Source: a bacterium endosymbiont of Escarpia laminata (GTDB lineage Bacteria > Pseudomonadota > Gammaproteobacteria > Chromatiales > Chromatiaceae). From it: DNA of 64,000 nucleotides. The DNA is taken from assembly GCA_003660235.1 (NCBI GenBank), contig QGON01000064.1, positions 1 through 64,000 of the forward strand, read 5' to 3'. The notes beneath the pieces were generated by a model. That model saw only the letters and a list, made by a program, of their open reading frames with translations. It made no database searches and was not told the origin of the DNA. A program made the position numbers and the translations under genes. Below, in pieces: positions 45,522 to 54,805 of this stretch (its first letter is position 1; every line of letters starts with the position of its first letter).

Positions 45522-46712
45522 TTACTCGATAACTTTGGATACAACGCCGGCACCTACGGTACGGCCACCCTCACGGATAGCAAATCGCAGACCTTCTTCC
45601 ATCGCAATCGGCGCAATCAGTCTTACCGTCATTTTTACATTGTCACCCGGCATTACCATCTCTACGCCCTCAGGCAGATCGCATGCGCCGGTCACGTCGG
45701 TCGTTCTAAAGTAGAACTGCGGACGATAGTTTGCAAAAAACGGGGTGTGACGTCCACCTTCGTCCTTGCTCAATATATAAACTTCACACTCGAAGTAGGT
45801 ATGCGGGGTAATCGATCCCGGACGCGCCAGCACCTGCCCACGCTCAACCTCTTCACGCTTGGTGCCGCGCAACAGCACGCCCACGTTGTCCCCCGCTTCG
45901 CCCTGATCCAGCAGCTTGCGGAACATCTCAACCCCGGTACAGGTGGTCTTGGCGGTCTCGCGGATACCCACGATCTCGATCTCTTCACCCACCTTGACCA
46001 CGCCGCGTTCAATACGACCGGTTACCACGGTACCGCGTCCGGAGATGGAGAAGACGTCTTCGATCGGCATCAGGAAGGCGCCGTCAATCGCACGCACCGG
46101 GTCGGGGATGTAGGTGTCCAGGGCCTCAACCAGCTTCTCAATGGAGCCAGAACCCATTTCGGACTCGTCACCCTCCAGCGCCTTCAGCGCTGAACCAATG
46201 ATCACCGGTGTATCATCACCCGGAAACTCGTAGCTGTCGAGCAGCTCACGAATCTCCATCTCAACCAGTTCCAACAGCTCATCGTCGTCTACCATGTCCG
46301 CTTTGTTCATGTAGACTATGATATAGGGCACGCCTACCTGACGGGAGAGCAGGATGTGCTCGCGCGTCTGTGGCATGGGGCCGTCTGCCGCAGATACCAC
46401 CAGGATTGCGCCGTCCATCTGCGCCGCACCGGTGATCATGTTCTTTACATAGTCAGCATGTCCCGGACAGTCAACGTGCGCATAGTGACGCTTTTCAGAC
46501 TCATACTCAACGTGGGAGGTGGCGATGGTGATACCACGCTCACGCTCTTCCGGAGCATTGTCGATCTGATCGAAGGCCTTCTGCTCACCGCCGAACTTCT
46601 TTGCCTGCACCAGCGTGATCGCCGCCGTCAAAGTGGTCTTGCCGTGATCAACGTGACCAATGGTTCCCACATTGACGTGCGTTTTTGTGCGTTCGAATTT
46701 TTCCTTAGACAT
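45522..46712 (-). CDS. tufB: Elongation factor Tu, tRNA-operon copy
   Basis: 396 residues, identical in protein to tufA at 28904-30094 after the start codon; here the start is ATG (GTG in tufA). The few base differences are silent. Follows tRNA-Thr by 74 bp in the Tyr-Gly-Thr-tufB transcript and precedes tRNA-Trp, the E. coli thrU-tufB layout. Confidence 0.98.
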   Translation of the reverse strand: MSKEKFERTKTHVNVGTIGHVDHGKTTLTAAITLVQAKKFGGEQKAFDQIDNAPEERERGITIATSHVEYESEKRHYAHVDCPGHADYVKNMITGAAQMDGAILVVSAADGPMPQTREHILLSRQVGVPYIIVYMNKADMVDDDELLELVEMEIRELLDSYEFPGDDTPVIIGSALKALEGDESEMGSGSIEKLVEALDTYIPDPVRAIDGAFLMPIEDVFSISGRGTVVTGRIERGVVKVGEEIEIVGIRETAKTTCTGVEMFRKLLDQGEAGDNVGVLLRGTKREEVERGQVLARPGSITPHTYFECEVYILSKDEGGRHTPFFANYRPQFYFRTTDVTGACDLPEGVEMVMPGDNVKMTVRLIAPIAMEEGLRFAIREGGRTVGAGVVSKVIE

Positions 46713-46786
46713 TGGTTTTCTCCAGGTCTCTCTTCTACTCTCAAATCAAAGATAAATTCGCGCGCTTACGCACGCCTTAACAAAAC

Positions 46787-46862
46787 TGGAGCCCAGAAGC
46801 AGATTTGAACTGCCGACCTCACCCTTACCAAGGGTGTGCTCTACCAACTGAGCTATCTGGGC
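46787..46862 (-). tRNA. tRNA-Thr (GGT)
   Basis: 76 nt including CCA; GCCCAGA/TCTGGGC acceptor stem, anticodon GGT in the loop CTTGGTAAG, T arm with GTTCAAATC. Directly before tufB. Confidence 0.95.
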
Positions 46863-46926
46863 AAAACTCTCTATTGCCGTCCCACCGGGCGTGCAACATA
46901 ACTAAGTTATGTGCCCCCCGTTTATT

Positions 46927-47000
46927 TGGAGCGGGTGATGGGAATCGAACCCACGTATTCAGCTTGGAAGGCTGAAGTTCTACCATTGAACTACACCCGC
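46927..47000 (-). tRNA. tRNA-Gly (TCC)
   Basis: 74 nt including CCA; GCGGGTG/CACCCGC acceptor stem, anticodon TCC in CTTCCAA, T arm GGTTCGATTCC. Confidence 0.95.
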
Positions 47001-47072
47001 GCAGCCAAGCGACGCTTCGTTCACCAAAACCGCTACAACTTCAAAAATCTGCTGGAGGGGGGAGGATGATTC

Positions 47073-47212
47073 CGGGCATCCTGCCCTCCACCCCTCCGGG
47101 GCCGGCCTAAGGCCGTTCAAATTCGTTCCCGACGAATTTGTATTTCGGGCGTCCTGCCCTTCACCCCACGGGCCGGCCTGCGGCCGTTCAAATTCGTTCC
47201 CGACGAATTTGT
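47073..47212. repeat. Two-copy tandem repeat of about 70 bp, with palindrome
   Basis: Copy 1 at 47073-47141 and copy 2 at 47146-47212 share CGGGC-TCCTGCCCT, GGCCGGCCT and the palindrome AATTCGTTCCCGACGAATT, with scattered differences. They fill most of the gap between tRNA-Gly and tRNA-Tyr and would form stable stems in the precursor RNA. Confidence 0.8.
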
Positions 47213-47303
47213 CGAACCTTTTTCGGTTCTCATCCTCCCCTTTTCAGAGTAAGGAGCCACCTTGCGATACAAACCAATCTCCCAGTTGCATCGCAATAAC
47301 ATC

Positions 47304-47388
47304 TGGTGGAGGGGGGAGGATTCGAACCTCCGAAGGCTGAGCCGTCAGATTTACAGTCTGATCCCTTTGGCCACTCGGGAACCCCTCC
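47304..47388 (-). tRNA. tRNA-Tyr (GTA)
   Basis: 85 nt including CCA; long variable arm, anticodon GTA in ACTGTAAAT, GGAGGGG/CCCCTCC acceptor stem. First gene of the tRNA-tufB operon, just after its promoter. Confidence 0.95.
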
Positions 47389-47403
47389 AAGCGCGAGCCG
47401 GGC

Positions 47404-47432
47404 ATTCTGCCGCCTTGGAAACACAAAGTCAA
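47404..47432 (-). promoter_or_regulatory. Sigma-70 promoter of the tRNA-tufB operon
   Basis: On the minus strand: TTGACT (47432-47427), 17-bp spacer, CAGAAT (47409-47404), then the GC-rich discriminator GCCCGGC. A start near 47397 places it about 10 nt before mature tRNA-Tyr. GC discriminator fits stringent control. Confidence 0.75.
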
Positions 47433-47607
47433 CATAAAGACGAAACAAAATCACTTGGCGCAGGGCGCTAAGAATTATACACAGACACGGGCCGGCGCTC
47501 ACTCAAAACCCTTCGATTCATCCAATTCAAACGACCGGACTTGCAGGCAGACCTGATTACCTTTTTACTACCCCACAGGAAAAACCCGACAGCCACAGCA
47601 GATCCAA

Positions 47608-49335
47608 ATGAAAAATCAGACCTTTGCTGCCTTTGCAGCCACCGCACTACTTGTCATAACCGGCTGTACCGGGATACCGACAACAGACCCGCAAACCGCC
47701 ATCACGACCCCGCCAAAGACGCCGACACAAATCCCGCCAGCCTCGATGGATGACCGCAAGCCAGACATTATCTACGACATCCTTGCCGCTGAGATCGCAG
47801 CCCAGCGCGGCCAGCACGACATAGCCTATAAGCACGCCTCCAATGCCGCACGCACCAGCCGGGCGCCTGCCGCCGCTGAACGTGCGACGAGACTTGCACT
47901 GCTTAGCCATCAGACAGATAAGGCGCTGCAGAGCGTAAACTTCTGGATTGAGATCGACCCTGAATCCCTTAAGGCCCATCAGATTGCGGCCATCCTCCAT
48001 ATTCGCGCTAACAACCGGCAGGAGTCGGTCTTGCATTTAAGTAAGGTTGCCGCGATCGCCAATCAGGCTGGCCAAACCGGTTATATTCAGGCAGCCGCCA
48101 TCGCCGAGAAATCCACCAACAAAGACAACGCCCTGCAACTGATGCAGCAGGTCATTCCTCAGGATACGTCTGATCCGGAGGCACTATACGCCCTCGCTCT
48201 GAGCGCCAGTCACGCCAAGGAACATGCCGTTGCTGAAGACTATCTTCGCCGGGCCCTTAAAATTCGGCCGGACTGGACAAAAGGCCTGTTACTGCTAAGT
48301 CGCTCACTGATGGTACAGGACCGCAAGGATGAGGGTATTGAGGTTCTTGCCAAGGCAGCCCTTCAGTCACCCGAGGACATTCAACTTCGCATCACATACG
48401 CCCGCACGCTGGTGGATCTGCATCGGCTTGACGATGCGCACAATGAGTTCAGCAAGCTCTACAAACTGGAACCCGATAACGCCGATATCGTCTACGCGCT
48501 CGGAGTGCTCTCCATTCAGCGCAAAGAGCTCAAAGCTGCGAGAGGCTTTTTTCAGCACCTGCTTTCGATGGGAAAAATGGGGAGTCAGTCTACCCTGCAT
48601 CTGGGACAGATCGAAGAACTCGACAAACATCCACAAAAGGCCTTCGAATGGTATGAAAAGGTCGACGGCAAAGAGCGGGCAGAGGCACGCATCCGCATGG
48701 CAGGCATTCTGGTGTCCCTGGACAACCTGAATGGCGCCCGTGAAATATTGCAGCAATTGCGCTCATCCACACCCACAAACGCCCTCAGACTCTTTCTCGT
48801 TGAAGCCAATCTTATGCGCGATGCCGGTGAATACAAAATCGCGATGGAGATCTATGACACCGCCTTGCAAAAATTCCCGGACAACATCGATCTGCGCTAT
48901 GCTCGCGCCCTGAACGGCGCCGATCTCGGCCGGGTCGACATCCTTGAAGCAGACCTGAAACGCATATTGAAAGACAATCCGGATCACGCCGACTCCCTCA
49001 ATGCCTTGGGTTATACCCTGGCCGACCAGACCGATCGCCTGCAGGAGGCGCTGGCCTATATCCAGAGGGCACTCGACCTGAAACCCGGCAATGTTGCCAT
49101 CCTCGACAGCATGGGCTGGGTTGAGTACCGGCTCGGCAATCTGGAGCAGGCCCTGAAATTTCTGCAACAGGCCGCCGACAAGGAACCGGATGCCGAGATC
49201 GCCGCCCACCTTGGTGAGGTTCTCTGGATGATGGGGAGAAAGCAGAAGGCCCGCGAGGTTTGGGACGCCGCAATGAAGCGGGACCCAAAGAATCGATATA
49301 TCGGCCCCACCATGAAGCGACTCTCCGGCAACTGA
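47608..49335 (+). CDS. TPR-repeat outer-membrane lipoprotein
   Basis: 575 residues. A lipoprotein signal ends at LLVITGC (Cys20), followed by a Pro/Thr-rich linker, then many tetratricopeptide-like helical pairs (for example ADSLNALGYTLADQTDRLQE and ALAYIQRALDLKPGNVAILD). Family members upstream of lolB-ispE in gammaproteobacteria have no settled function; a role in envelope assembly is likely. Here lolB is not between it and ispE. Confidence 0.88.
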   Translation: MKNQTFAAFAATALLVITGCTGIPTTDPQTAITTPPKTPTQIPPASMDDRKPDIIYDILAAEIAAQRGQHDIAYKHASNAARTSRAPAAAERATRLALLSHQTDKALQSVNFWIEIDPESLKAHQIAAILHIRANNRQESVLHLSKVAAIANQAGQTGYIQAAAIAEKSTNKDNALQLMQQVIPQDTSDPEALYALALSASHAKEHAVAEDYLRRALKIRPDWTKGLLLLSRSLMVQDRKDEGIEVLAKAALQSPEDIQLRITYARTLVDLHRLDDAHNEFSKLYKLEPDNADIVYALGVLSIQRKELKAARGFFQHLLSMGKMGSQSTLHLGQIEELDKHPQKAFEWYEKVDGKERAEARIRMAGILVSLDNLNGAREILQQLRSSTPTNALRLFLVEANLMRDAGEYKIAMEIYDTALQKFPDNIDLRYARALNGADLGRVDILEADLKRILKDNPDHADSLNALGYTLADQTDRLQEALAYIQRALDLKPGNVAILDSMGWVEYRLGNLEQALKFLQQAADKEPDAEIAAHLGEVLWMMGRKQKAREVWDAAMKRDPKNRYIGPTMKRLSGN

Positions 49336-49344
49336 GCCAGCACC

Positions 49345-50184
49345 GTGCCTGAAAGCACTGCATGGCCAGCCCCGGCCAAACTGAATCTGATGCTGCGCAT
49401 CGTTGGACGCCGCCCCGATGGCTACCACGAATTACAGACGGTCTTTCAGTTTCTCGACATGCGGGATGAACTCCGCTTCCAATCACGCAGTGATGGCCGC
49501 ATCGTTCTCGCCACACCACTACCCGGCGTGACTCCGGAAACCGACCTCACGGTACGCGCCGCAAACCTGCTGAAACAGCACACAAAGCCCGCACAGGGCG
49601 TCACCATCTCTATCGACAAGCACCTGCCGATGGGCGGCGGCCTGGGCGGCGGCAGCTCCGATGCCGCCACCACGCTTGTGGCACTCAACCAAATCTGGGA
49701 GACGGGACTGGACAATACAACGCTGGCAGAGCTCGGCCTCACCCTGGGAGCCGACGTACCAATCTTCATCCACGGCCGGGCTGCCTGGGCGGAAGGCATC
49801 GGCGAGACGCTCACTGACCTGGATCTTCCCCAGCCCTGGTATCTTGTCCTTGCGCCCGACTGCCACGTCTCCACCGCAGAAATATTCTCCGCACCTGATT
49901 TGACACGCAACTCCCCCCGCATCAGAATACGCGACTTTCTGGAGGGCGACAGGAGAAACGACTGCCTATCCGTGGTGCGCCGGCGCTATAGCAGAGTCGC
50001 AGCAGCACTCGATTGGCTGGATCAGTTTGCTCCAGCGCAGATGACCGGTACCGGCGCCTGCGTATTTGCCGCATTTTCGGATGCATCAACAGCAGAGGCG
50101 GTTCTTAATCGCCTGCCCGCTGACTTTGTGGGTTTTGTGGCGCGCGGGATCAACCGGTCACCGCTGCTGACACGGGTCGTTTAA
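49345..50184 (+). CDS. ispE: 4-diphosphocytidyl-2-C-methyl-D-erythritol kinase
   Basis: 279 residues, MEP pathway of isoprenoid synthesis: ATP-dependent phosphorylation of CDP-methylerythritol. GHMP kinase fold with AKLNLML (Lys12 region), RRPDGYHELQTVFQFLD, the ATP loop PMGGGLGGGSSDAA (95-108) and GADVPIF; C-terminal MTGTGACVFAAF. Starts with GTG at 49345, 9 bp after the TPR stop, so the genes are likely co-transcribed. tRNA-Gln follows. Confidence 0.97.
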   Translation: MPESTAWPAPAKLNLMLRIVGRRPDGYHELQTVFQFLDMRDELRFQSRSDGRIVLATPLPGVTPETDLTVRAANLLKQHTKPAQGVTISIDKHLPMGGGLGGGSSDAATTLVALNQIWETGLDNTTLAELGLTLGADVPIFIHGRAAWAEGIGETLTDLDLPQPWYLVLAPDCHVSTAEIFSAPDLTRNSPRIRIRDFLEGDRRNDCLSVVRRRYSRVAAALDWLDQFAPAQMTGTGACVFAAFSDASTAEAVLNRLPADFVGFVARGINRSPLLTRVV

Positions 50185-50212
50185 CGAGCTGTTGAGTGGC
50201 ATAAAGAATTAT

Positions 50213-50287
50213 TGGGGTATAGCCAAGCGGTAAGGCAGCGGGTTTTGATCCCGTCACGCCCAGGTTCGAATCCTGGTACCCCAGCCA
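50213..50287 (+). tRNA. tRNA-Gln (TTG)
   Basis: 75 nt with CCA; TGGGGTA/TACCCCA acceptor, anticodon TTG in the loop TTTTGAT, T arm GGTTCGAATCC. The ispE-tRNA-Gln-prs order is classical. Confidence 0.95.
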
Positions 50288-50314
50288 TTTTCCGTCAACC
50301 AAGGGGATGCCTCC

Positions 50315-51268
50315 GTGCCCGTCACTTCCATGACCGTATTTTCCGGTAACTCAAACCCGGAACTTACCAGCGAAATCGTCTCCCATCTCAACATCCCCCT
50401 GGGCAAGGCTCAGATTGGCCGTTTCAGCGATGGCGAGGTCATGGCCGAAATACAGGAGAATGTCCGCGGTCACGATGTCTTCATCGTTCAGCCCACTTCG
50501 GCGCCGACCAATGAAAACCTGATGGAACTGCTGGTCATGATCGATGCCGTGCGTCTCTCCTCAGCCAAGCGCATCACTGCCGTCATCCCCTATTTCGGCT
50601 ATGCGCGCCAGGATCGCCGCCCCCGTTCCGCCCGCGTGCCGATCACCGCACGACTGGCCGCCAAGATGATCGCCACCGCCGGGACCGACCGGGTTTTAAC
50701 CATCGATCTGCATGCCGACCAGATCCAGGGTTTCTTCGACATCCCGGTCGACAATGTCTACGCCTCGCCCCTGTTGCTTGGCGACGTCTGGCGTCAGAAA
50801 CTCCCAAACCTGATCGTAGTCTCGCCCGATGTCGGCGGCGTGGTACGGGCTCGCGCCCTGGCCAAACGGCTCGATGATGCCGACCTCGCGATCATCGACA
50901 AACGCCGCCCCCGTCCCAACGAGGCCAAGGTAATGAACATCATCGGCGAGGTTGAGGGCCGCAGCTGTGTGCTGATCGACGATCTGGTGGACACCGCAGG
51001 CACCCTCTGCCAGGCGGCAAGCGCCCTGAAGGAGCGCGGCGCCACCAAGGTCGTGGCTTACTGTACCCACCCGGTACTCTCCGGCCCCGCAGTTGATAAC
51101 ATCAATAATTCAGTACTGGATGAGTTGGTGGTTACCAACACCATCCCTCTCTCACCCGCGGCCAGAGGCTGCCAAAAGATCCGCCAAGTCAGCATTGGTG
51201 AACTACTGGCGGAGACCATGCGCCGCATCAGCGCAGAGGAATCGGTCAGCTCTCTCTTTATCGACTGA
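50315..51268 (+). CDS. prs: Ribose-phosphate pyrophosphokinase
   Basis: 317 residues; makes PRPP from ribose 5-phosphate and ATP. Present: [20 protein letters not shown], the flexible loop [23 protein letters not shown] and the PRPP loop [13 protein letters not shown]. Starts at GTG 50315 with AAGGGG upstream; an ATG five codons on is an alternative. Cytoplasmic hexamer in other bacteria. Confidence 0.97.
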   Translation: MPVTSMTVFSGNSNPELTSEIVSHLNIPLGKAQIGRFSDGEVMAEIQENVRGHDVFIVQPTSAPTNENLMELLVMIDAVRLSSAKRITAVIPYFGYARQDRRPRSARVPITARLAAKMIATAGTDRVLTIDLHADQIQGFFDIPVDNVYASPLLLGDVWRQKLPNLIVVSPDVGGVVRARALAKRLDDADLAIIDKRRPRPNEAKVMNIIGEVEGRSCVLIDDLVDTAGTLCQAASALKERGATKVVAYCTHPVLSGPAVDNINNSVLDELVVTNTIPLSPAARGCQKIRQVSIGELLAETMRRISAEESVSSLFID

Positions 51269-51295
51269 CGAGGTTTCAGGTTTCACCTGTCACCT

Positions 51296-51324
51296 TTCAC
51301 CTTCCACCCATTTCCTGTTAGAAT
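51296..51324 (+). promoter_or_regulatory. Sigma-70 promoter for rplY-pth
   Basis: TTCACC, 17 bp, TAGAAT, then CGCCCGCTCG, a GC-rich discriminator, in the 147-bp gap between prs and rplY. About 85 nt of leader remain before rplY. Confidence 0.55.
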
Positions 51325-51415
51325 CGCCCGCTCGCCGCGAGTCGGCGTGTTATTCCCGGCCTCTGGTCGCAAGAGTCCGGAATCACCCAATCGATTAATT
51401 ATTTAGGAGATTGAC

Positions 51416-52054
51416 ATGTCTGTCAGTTTTGAAATCAATGCGCAATCACGGACTGACGCTGGGAAAGGTGCGAGCCGCCGCCTGCGTCACCAGGGTGCGG
51501 TTCCCGGCATCATCTATGGCGCCAATAAAGAACCGTCCATGATCACCATGGCTCAAAATGAACTTGCTCATGCCCTCGAAAACGAGGCCTTCTACTCACA
51601 TATTCTGGACCTGAAACTGGACGGAAAGAGTGAACAGGTCGTTATCAAAGATCTGCAGCGCCATCCGGCCAAGCCGTTCATCATGCATGTTGACTTTCAA
51701 CGCGTTGACGTGAATGAGAAGCTCCGCATGCACGCACCGCTGCACTTCATCAACGAAGAGGCCTCACCCGGAATGAAGATGGGCGGCAACGTCTCCCACA
51801 GTCTTGCCGACGTGGAAATCACCTGCCTGCCCAAGGATCTGCCGGAGTTCATCGAGATAGATATGGCTGACATGAATATCGGCGACAGCGTTCATCTCTC
51901 AGACCTGCAACTGCCTGACGGCGTTGAACTCACCCACGCCGGAGGAGAAGACTCGCTGGTGGCTATGATCCACACCGGTCACACTGGTGAGGACGAAGAC
52001 GAAGACGAGGAAGGTGATGCGGAAGAGGCAGTTAGCGAAACTGCACCAGAGTAA
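51416..52054 (+). CDS. rplY: Ribosomal protein L25 (long TL5/CTC form)
   Basis: 212 residues: N-terminal 5S-rRNA-binding domain (RTDAGKGASRRLRHQGAVPG, IIYG), a second beta domain, and an acidic tail (GEDEDEDEEGDAEEAV). Longer than the 94-residue E. coli L25, as in most non-enteric gammaproteobacteria. AGGAG before the ATG. Confidence 0.97.
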   Translation: MSVSFEINAQSRTDAGKGASRRLRHQGAVPGIIYGANKEPSMITMAQNELAHALENEAFYSHILDLKLDGKSEQVVIKDLQRHPAKPFIMHVDFQRVDVNEKLRMHAPLHFINEEASPGMKMGGNVSHSLADVEITCLPKDLPEFIEIDMADMNIGDSVHLSDLQLPDGVELTHAGGEDSLVAMIHTGHTGEDEDEDEEGDAEEAVSETAPE

Positions 52055-52103
52055 GCATTGCACAAGCGGGACAGGTGGCGGCCTGTCCCGTAGCCCCTCA
52101 CCC

Positions 52104-52688
52104 ATGCCATCTCAGCCCATCAAGCTCATCGTCGGACTCGGCAACCCAGGCAGTGACTATGCAGGAACCCGGCACAACACTGGCTTCTGGTTCGTCGACC
52201 TGCTGGCTCAACGTTTTAACACCCCGCTAAAATCCGAATCCCGGCACCACGGCATGACCTGCCGAATCAACGTCAACGGCCACGACTGCCGACTGTTAAA
52301 ACCGACGACCTTCATGAATCGCAGTGGTCAGGCAGTCTCCAGTCTCGCCAACTATTTCAAGATCCAGCCCCAGGAGATCCTGGTCGCCCACGACGAACTC
52401 GACCTGCCCGCGGGCAAGATTCGTCTCAAAACAGGGGGCGGTCACGCCGGACACAATGGGCTTAGGGATATCATGAGCGCCATCGGCAGCAAAGACTTTC
52501 ATCGCCTGCGTATCGGCATCGATCATCCCAACGATCGGCGCGAAGTGGTCAACTATGTTCTGGGCCGGCCTTCAAAAGCAGACAGGGAAGCCATCGGCGA
52601 CAGCCTCGACCAGGCAACCGCCTGCCTCACGGACATCCTGAATGGCGATTTACAAAAAGCGATGAACCAGCTCCATTCAAGTCGATAA
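52104..52688 (+). CDS. pth: Peptidyl-tRNA hydrolase
   Basis: 194 residues from the ATG at 52104 (MPSQPIKLIVGLGNPGSDYA); the frame is open 39 codons upstream, but that part overlaps the rplY end. Catalytic His24 in RHNTGFW, FMNRSG and HDELDLPAGKIRLKTGGGHA are intact. It recycles peptidyl-tRNA dropped from ribosomes. Follows rplY by 49 bp. Confidence 0.96.
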   Translation: MPSQPIKLIVGLGNPGSDYAGTRHNTGFWFVDLLAQRFNTPLKSESRHHGMTCRINVNGHDCRLLKPTTFMNRSGQAVSSLANYFKIQPQEILVAHDELDLPAGKIRLKTGGGHAGHNGLRDIMSAIGSKDFHRLRIGIDHPNDRREVVNYVLGRPSKADREAIGDSLDQATACLTDILNGDLQKAMNQLHSSR

Positions 52689-52784
52689 ATTCCCTCTAGG
52701 CCGATAAACTGGATTTATATTAACTATCTCTTATAATCAATCAAGGGGGGATTGATAGCTGTGCGTATATTTAGGTGGAAGTCG

Positions 52785-53564
52785 ATGAAAAAATTATTCT
52801 CCCCCATAGTGGGATTTCTGATGCTGGTGATTCTGTGCCACGCCGCATCTGCTGTGGAGAGTGACCCGGAGGCTCTTGAGCTTTTGCAGAAGAGCGAATC
52901 CCTGATGCGCTCGAAGGCCACGGAAGTCACCTATCAAGTGGATATAGTTCGCCCCGACTGGAAACGCACCCTGGAGTTTCTCAGTCATGACGACTACGAT
53001 AACAACCGTTTCCGTATGGAGATCCTCTCGCCACGCAAAACCAGGGGAACAGTGTTTCTGAAAGTCGAGGGTAAACTCTCCATGTATCTGCCGAAACTGC
53101 GCCGCCAGATCGCCATCTCTCCCGCCATGATGCACGACGCCTGGATGGGCTCTGACTTCAACAACCAGGATCTTCTGGAGGCCGGTTCATTGATCAGCGA
53201 CTACACTCACCTGATTGCACGGCGAGAAGGGGAGGGACCGGAGGCAATTATCACCATCGAATCCTTTCCTAACGAAGACGCCACTGTCTCCTGGCATATG
53301 CTCGTACAGCGCATTCGCGGCGATGGTATGCCACTGGAGATCAGGTACATCTGCAAAGACAAGGTTCCCGGGCGCCGCCTATTGTTCGAAGCCCCCAAAG
53401 AGATGGACGGACGGGTGATCCCCACCCGCCTGATAATGGAGCCACTAAAGAAACAGGGAAAACATACGACAATTACCATCAAATCCGTCACGTTCGATGC
53501 AAACTTCAATCCTGGTCTGTTTGATCCAATGAAGAAAAAGAAACCACAGGCGGCCAAGCAGTAG
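52785..53564 (+). CDS. LolA-like outer-membrane lipoprotein-sorting protein (ABC-linked)
   Basis: 259 residues from the ATG at 52785 with a clear signal peptide (MKKLFSPIVGFLMLVILCHA, cleavage near ASA). The mature protein fits the LolA-like beta-barrel family of periplasmic carriers (outer membrane lipoprotein-sorting protein, PF17131-type), with YLPKLRRQIAISPAMM and DAWMGSDF (118-125). The same motif occurs in the protein at 62209-63147. It heads a module with two ABC permeases and an ATPase and probably hands a lipid or lipoprotein across the periplasm. Gap to the permease gene is 24 bp. Confidence 0.8.
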   Translation: MKKLFSPIVGFLMLVILCHAASAVESDPEALELLQKSESLMRSKATEVTYQVDIVRPDWKRTLEFLSHDDYDNNRFRMEILSPRKTRGTVFLKVEGKLSMYLPKLRRQIAISPAMMHDAWMGSDFNNQDLLEAGSLISDYTHLIARREGEGPEAIITIESFPNEDATVSWHMLVQRIRGDGMPLEIRYICKDKVPGRRLLFEAPKEMDGRVIPTRLIMEPLKKQGKHTTITIKSVTFDANFNPGLFDPMKKKKPQAAKQ

Positions 53565-53588
53565 AAGCAGCCAAGACACGGAGATTCT

Positions 53589-54805
53589 GTGATAAAGCCG
53601 GTCATCTACGCCGTTGCGCTACGCAACCTCCTGGGGCATCTACGCCGCACCATGCTCACGGTTGGTGCCATCGCGGTAGGACTCAGCTCATTGATCTTCC
53701 TCTGGAGTTTCAATGATGGTCTGCATCGCAACATGCTGCAGAACTTTCAGGACGCGATCATCGGCAGCATCCAGATCCATCACGAAGGCTTTTTTGAACG
53801 ACCGGAACTCTCCCGCCATCTGAGAAACCCCGACAAGATCATCGCTGCCGTTGAACAGGCTGGCGTCAAGCGCTGGAGCCGGCGTCTTGAAGCCTTCGCC
53901 CTGGCTGCCTCCGATGAAACCACTGAAGGCGTCATGCTGATCGGCATGGACGCAGACAGAGAGCCTGCCATCACTAATCTTGAAAAACGCATCTCCATCG
54001 GGCGTTTCCTGCAGGAAGACGATGCGTATGCCTGCATCCTCGGTGCCACAACCGCCCGCAACCTCAAACTTGATCTCGGCGACCCGGTCGTTATGATCGT
54101 TTTGGCGCACTCGTGGCCGAAGAGTTCACACTAGTCGGCATCATCACCAGCGGCGAGATGGGGCTGGATCGAGGCATGGCCCTGACCGATATCAAATCCC
54201 TGCAGGAGATGCTCGATATGCCTGACGGGGTGACGGATATCGTGCTACGCACCCCGGAAGACAGGATTCAACAACTGACGGATGAATTGATTTTTGCGCT
54301 GTCGGATGAAAGCGTCGAGGTCATGCCCTGGAGCACCATGTTTCCCGTCATGAATGAGTGGATCATTCTGCACGACGGCTTTCTCTACCTTTTTCTCGTT
54401 GTCGTGCTCTTTCTCGTCTTGGCCGGCGAACTCAATACGATGCTGCTCTCGATGCTGGAACGCACCCGTGAATTCGGCATCTTCATGGCCATTGGAACCG
54501 AGCGGCATGAAATAGGCTTAATGCTGGTATTTGAAGCCTTGTTTATCGGTCTTGCCGGGACACTACTGGGAATTATCTTAGGCACTGGCATCGTTCTCGT
54601 GACCCACTCAACCGGCATCGATCTATCCCTCCTGCTGGGCTCCACTTCAAGATTTTACGTGGATTCATTGGTCTACCCTCATCTCAATCTCGATCATCTT
54701 GGCACAACTGTGGGGGCTATCCTCATCGCCTCCATCATTGCCGGCCTCTATCCCGCCTGGAAGGCCAGTCGACTGCAACCTGTGGAGGCGATGCGCAGTG
54801 TCTGA
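53589..54805 (+). pseudogene. MacB/LolE-like ABC permease, frameshifted
   Basis: Two overlapping frames (53589-54134 and 54113-54805) together make one permease: N-terminal part VALRNLLGHLRRTMLTVGAI with a first helix and periplasmic domain, then the C-terminal three-helix FtsX-like part (ELNTMLLSMLERTREFGIFM). The frame changes near 54095-54113: after DPVVMIV the frame runs to a stop, while FGALVAEEFTLVGIITSG continues in another frame. The whole is 1217 bases, one short of a multiple of three. Alignment with the neighbour permease suggests two or three residues are missing, so about a 7-base loss. Starts with GTG behind GGAG. Real lesion or sequence error cannot be told apart. Confidence 0.8.

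Noticed and set aside
47073-47212. Possible CRISPR array
   Set aside because: Only two imperfect copies with a four-base gap and no spacers; no cas genes in the window.
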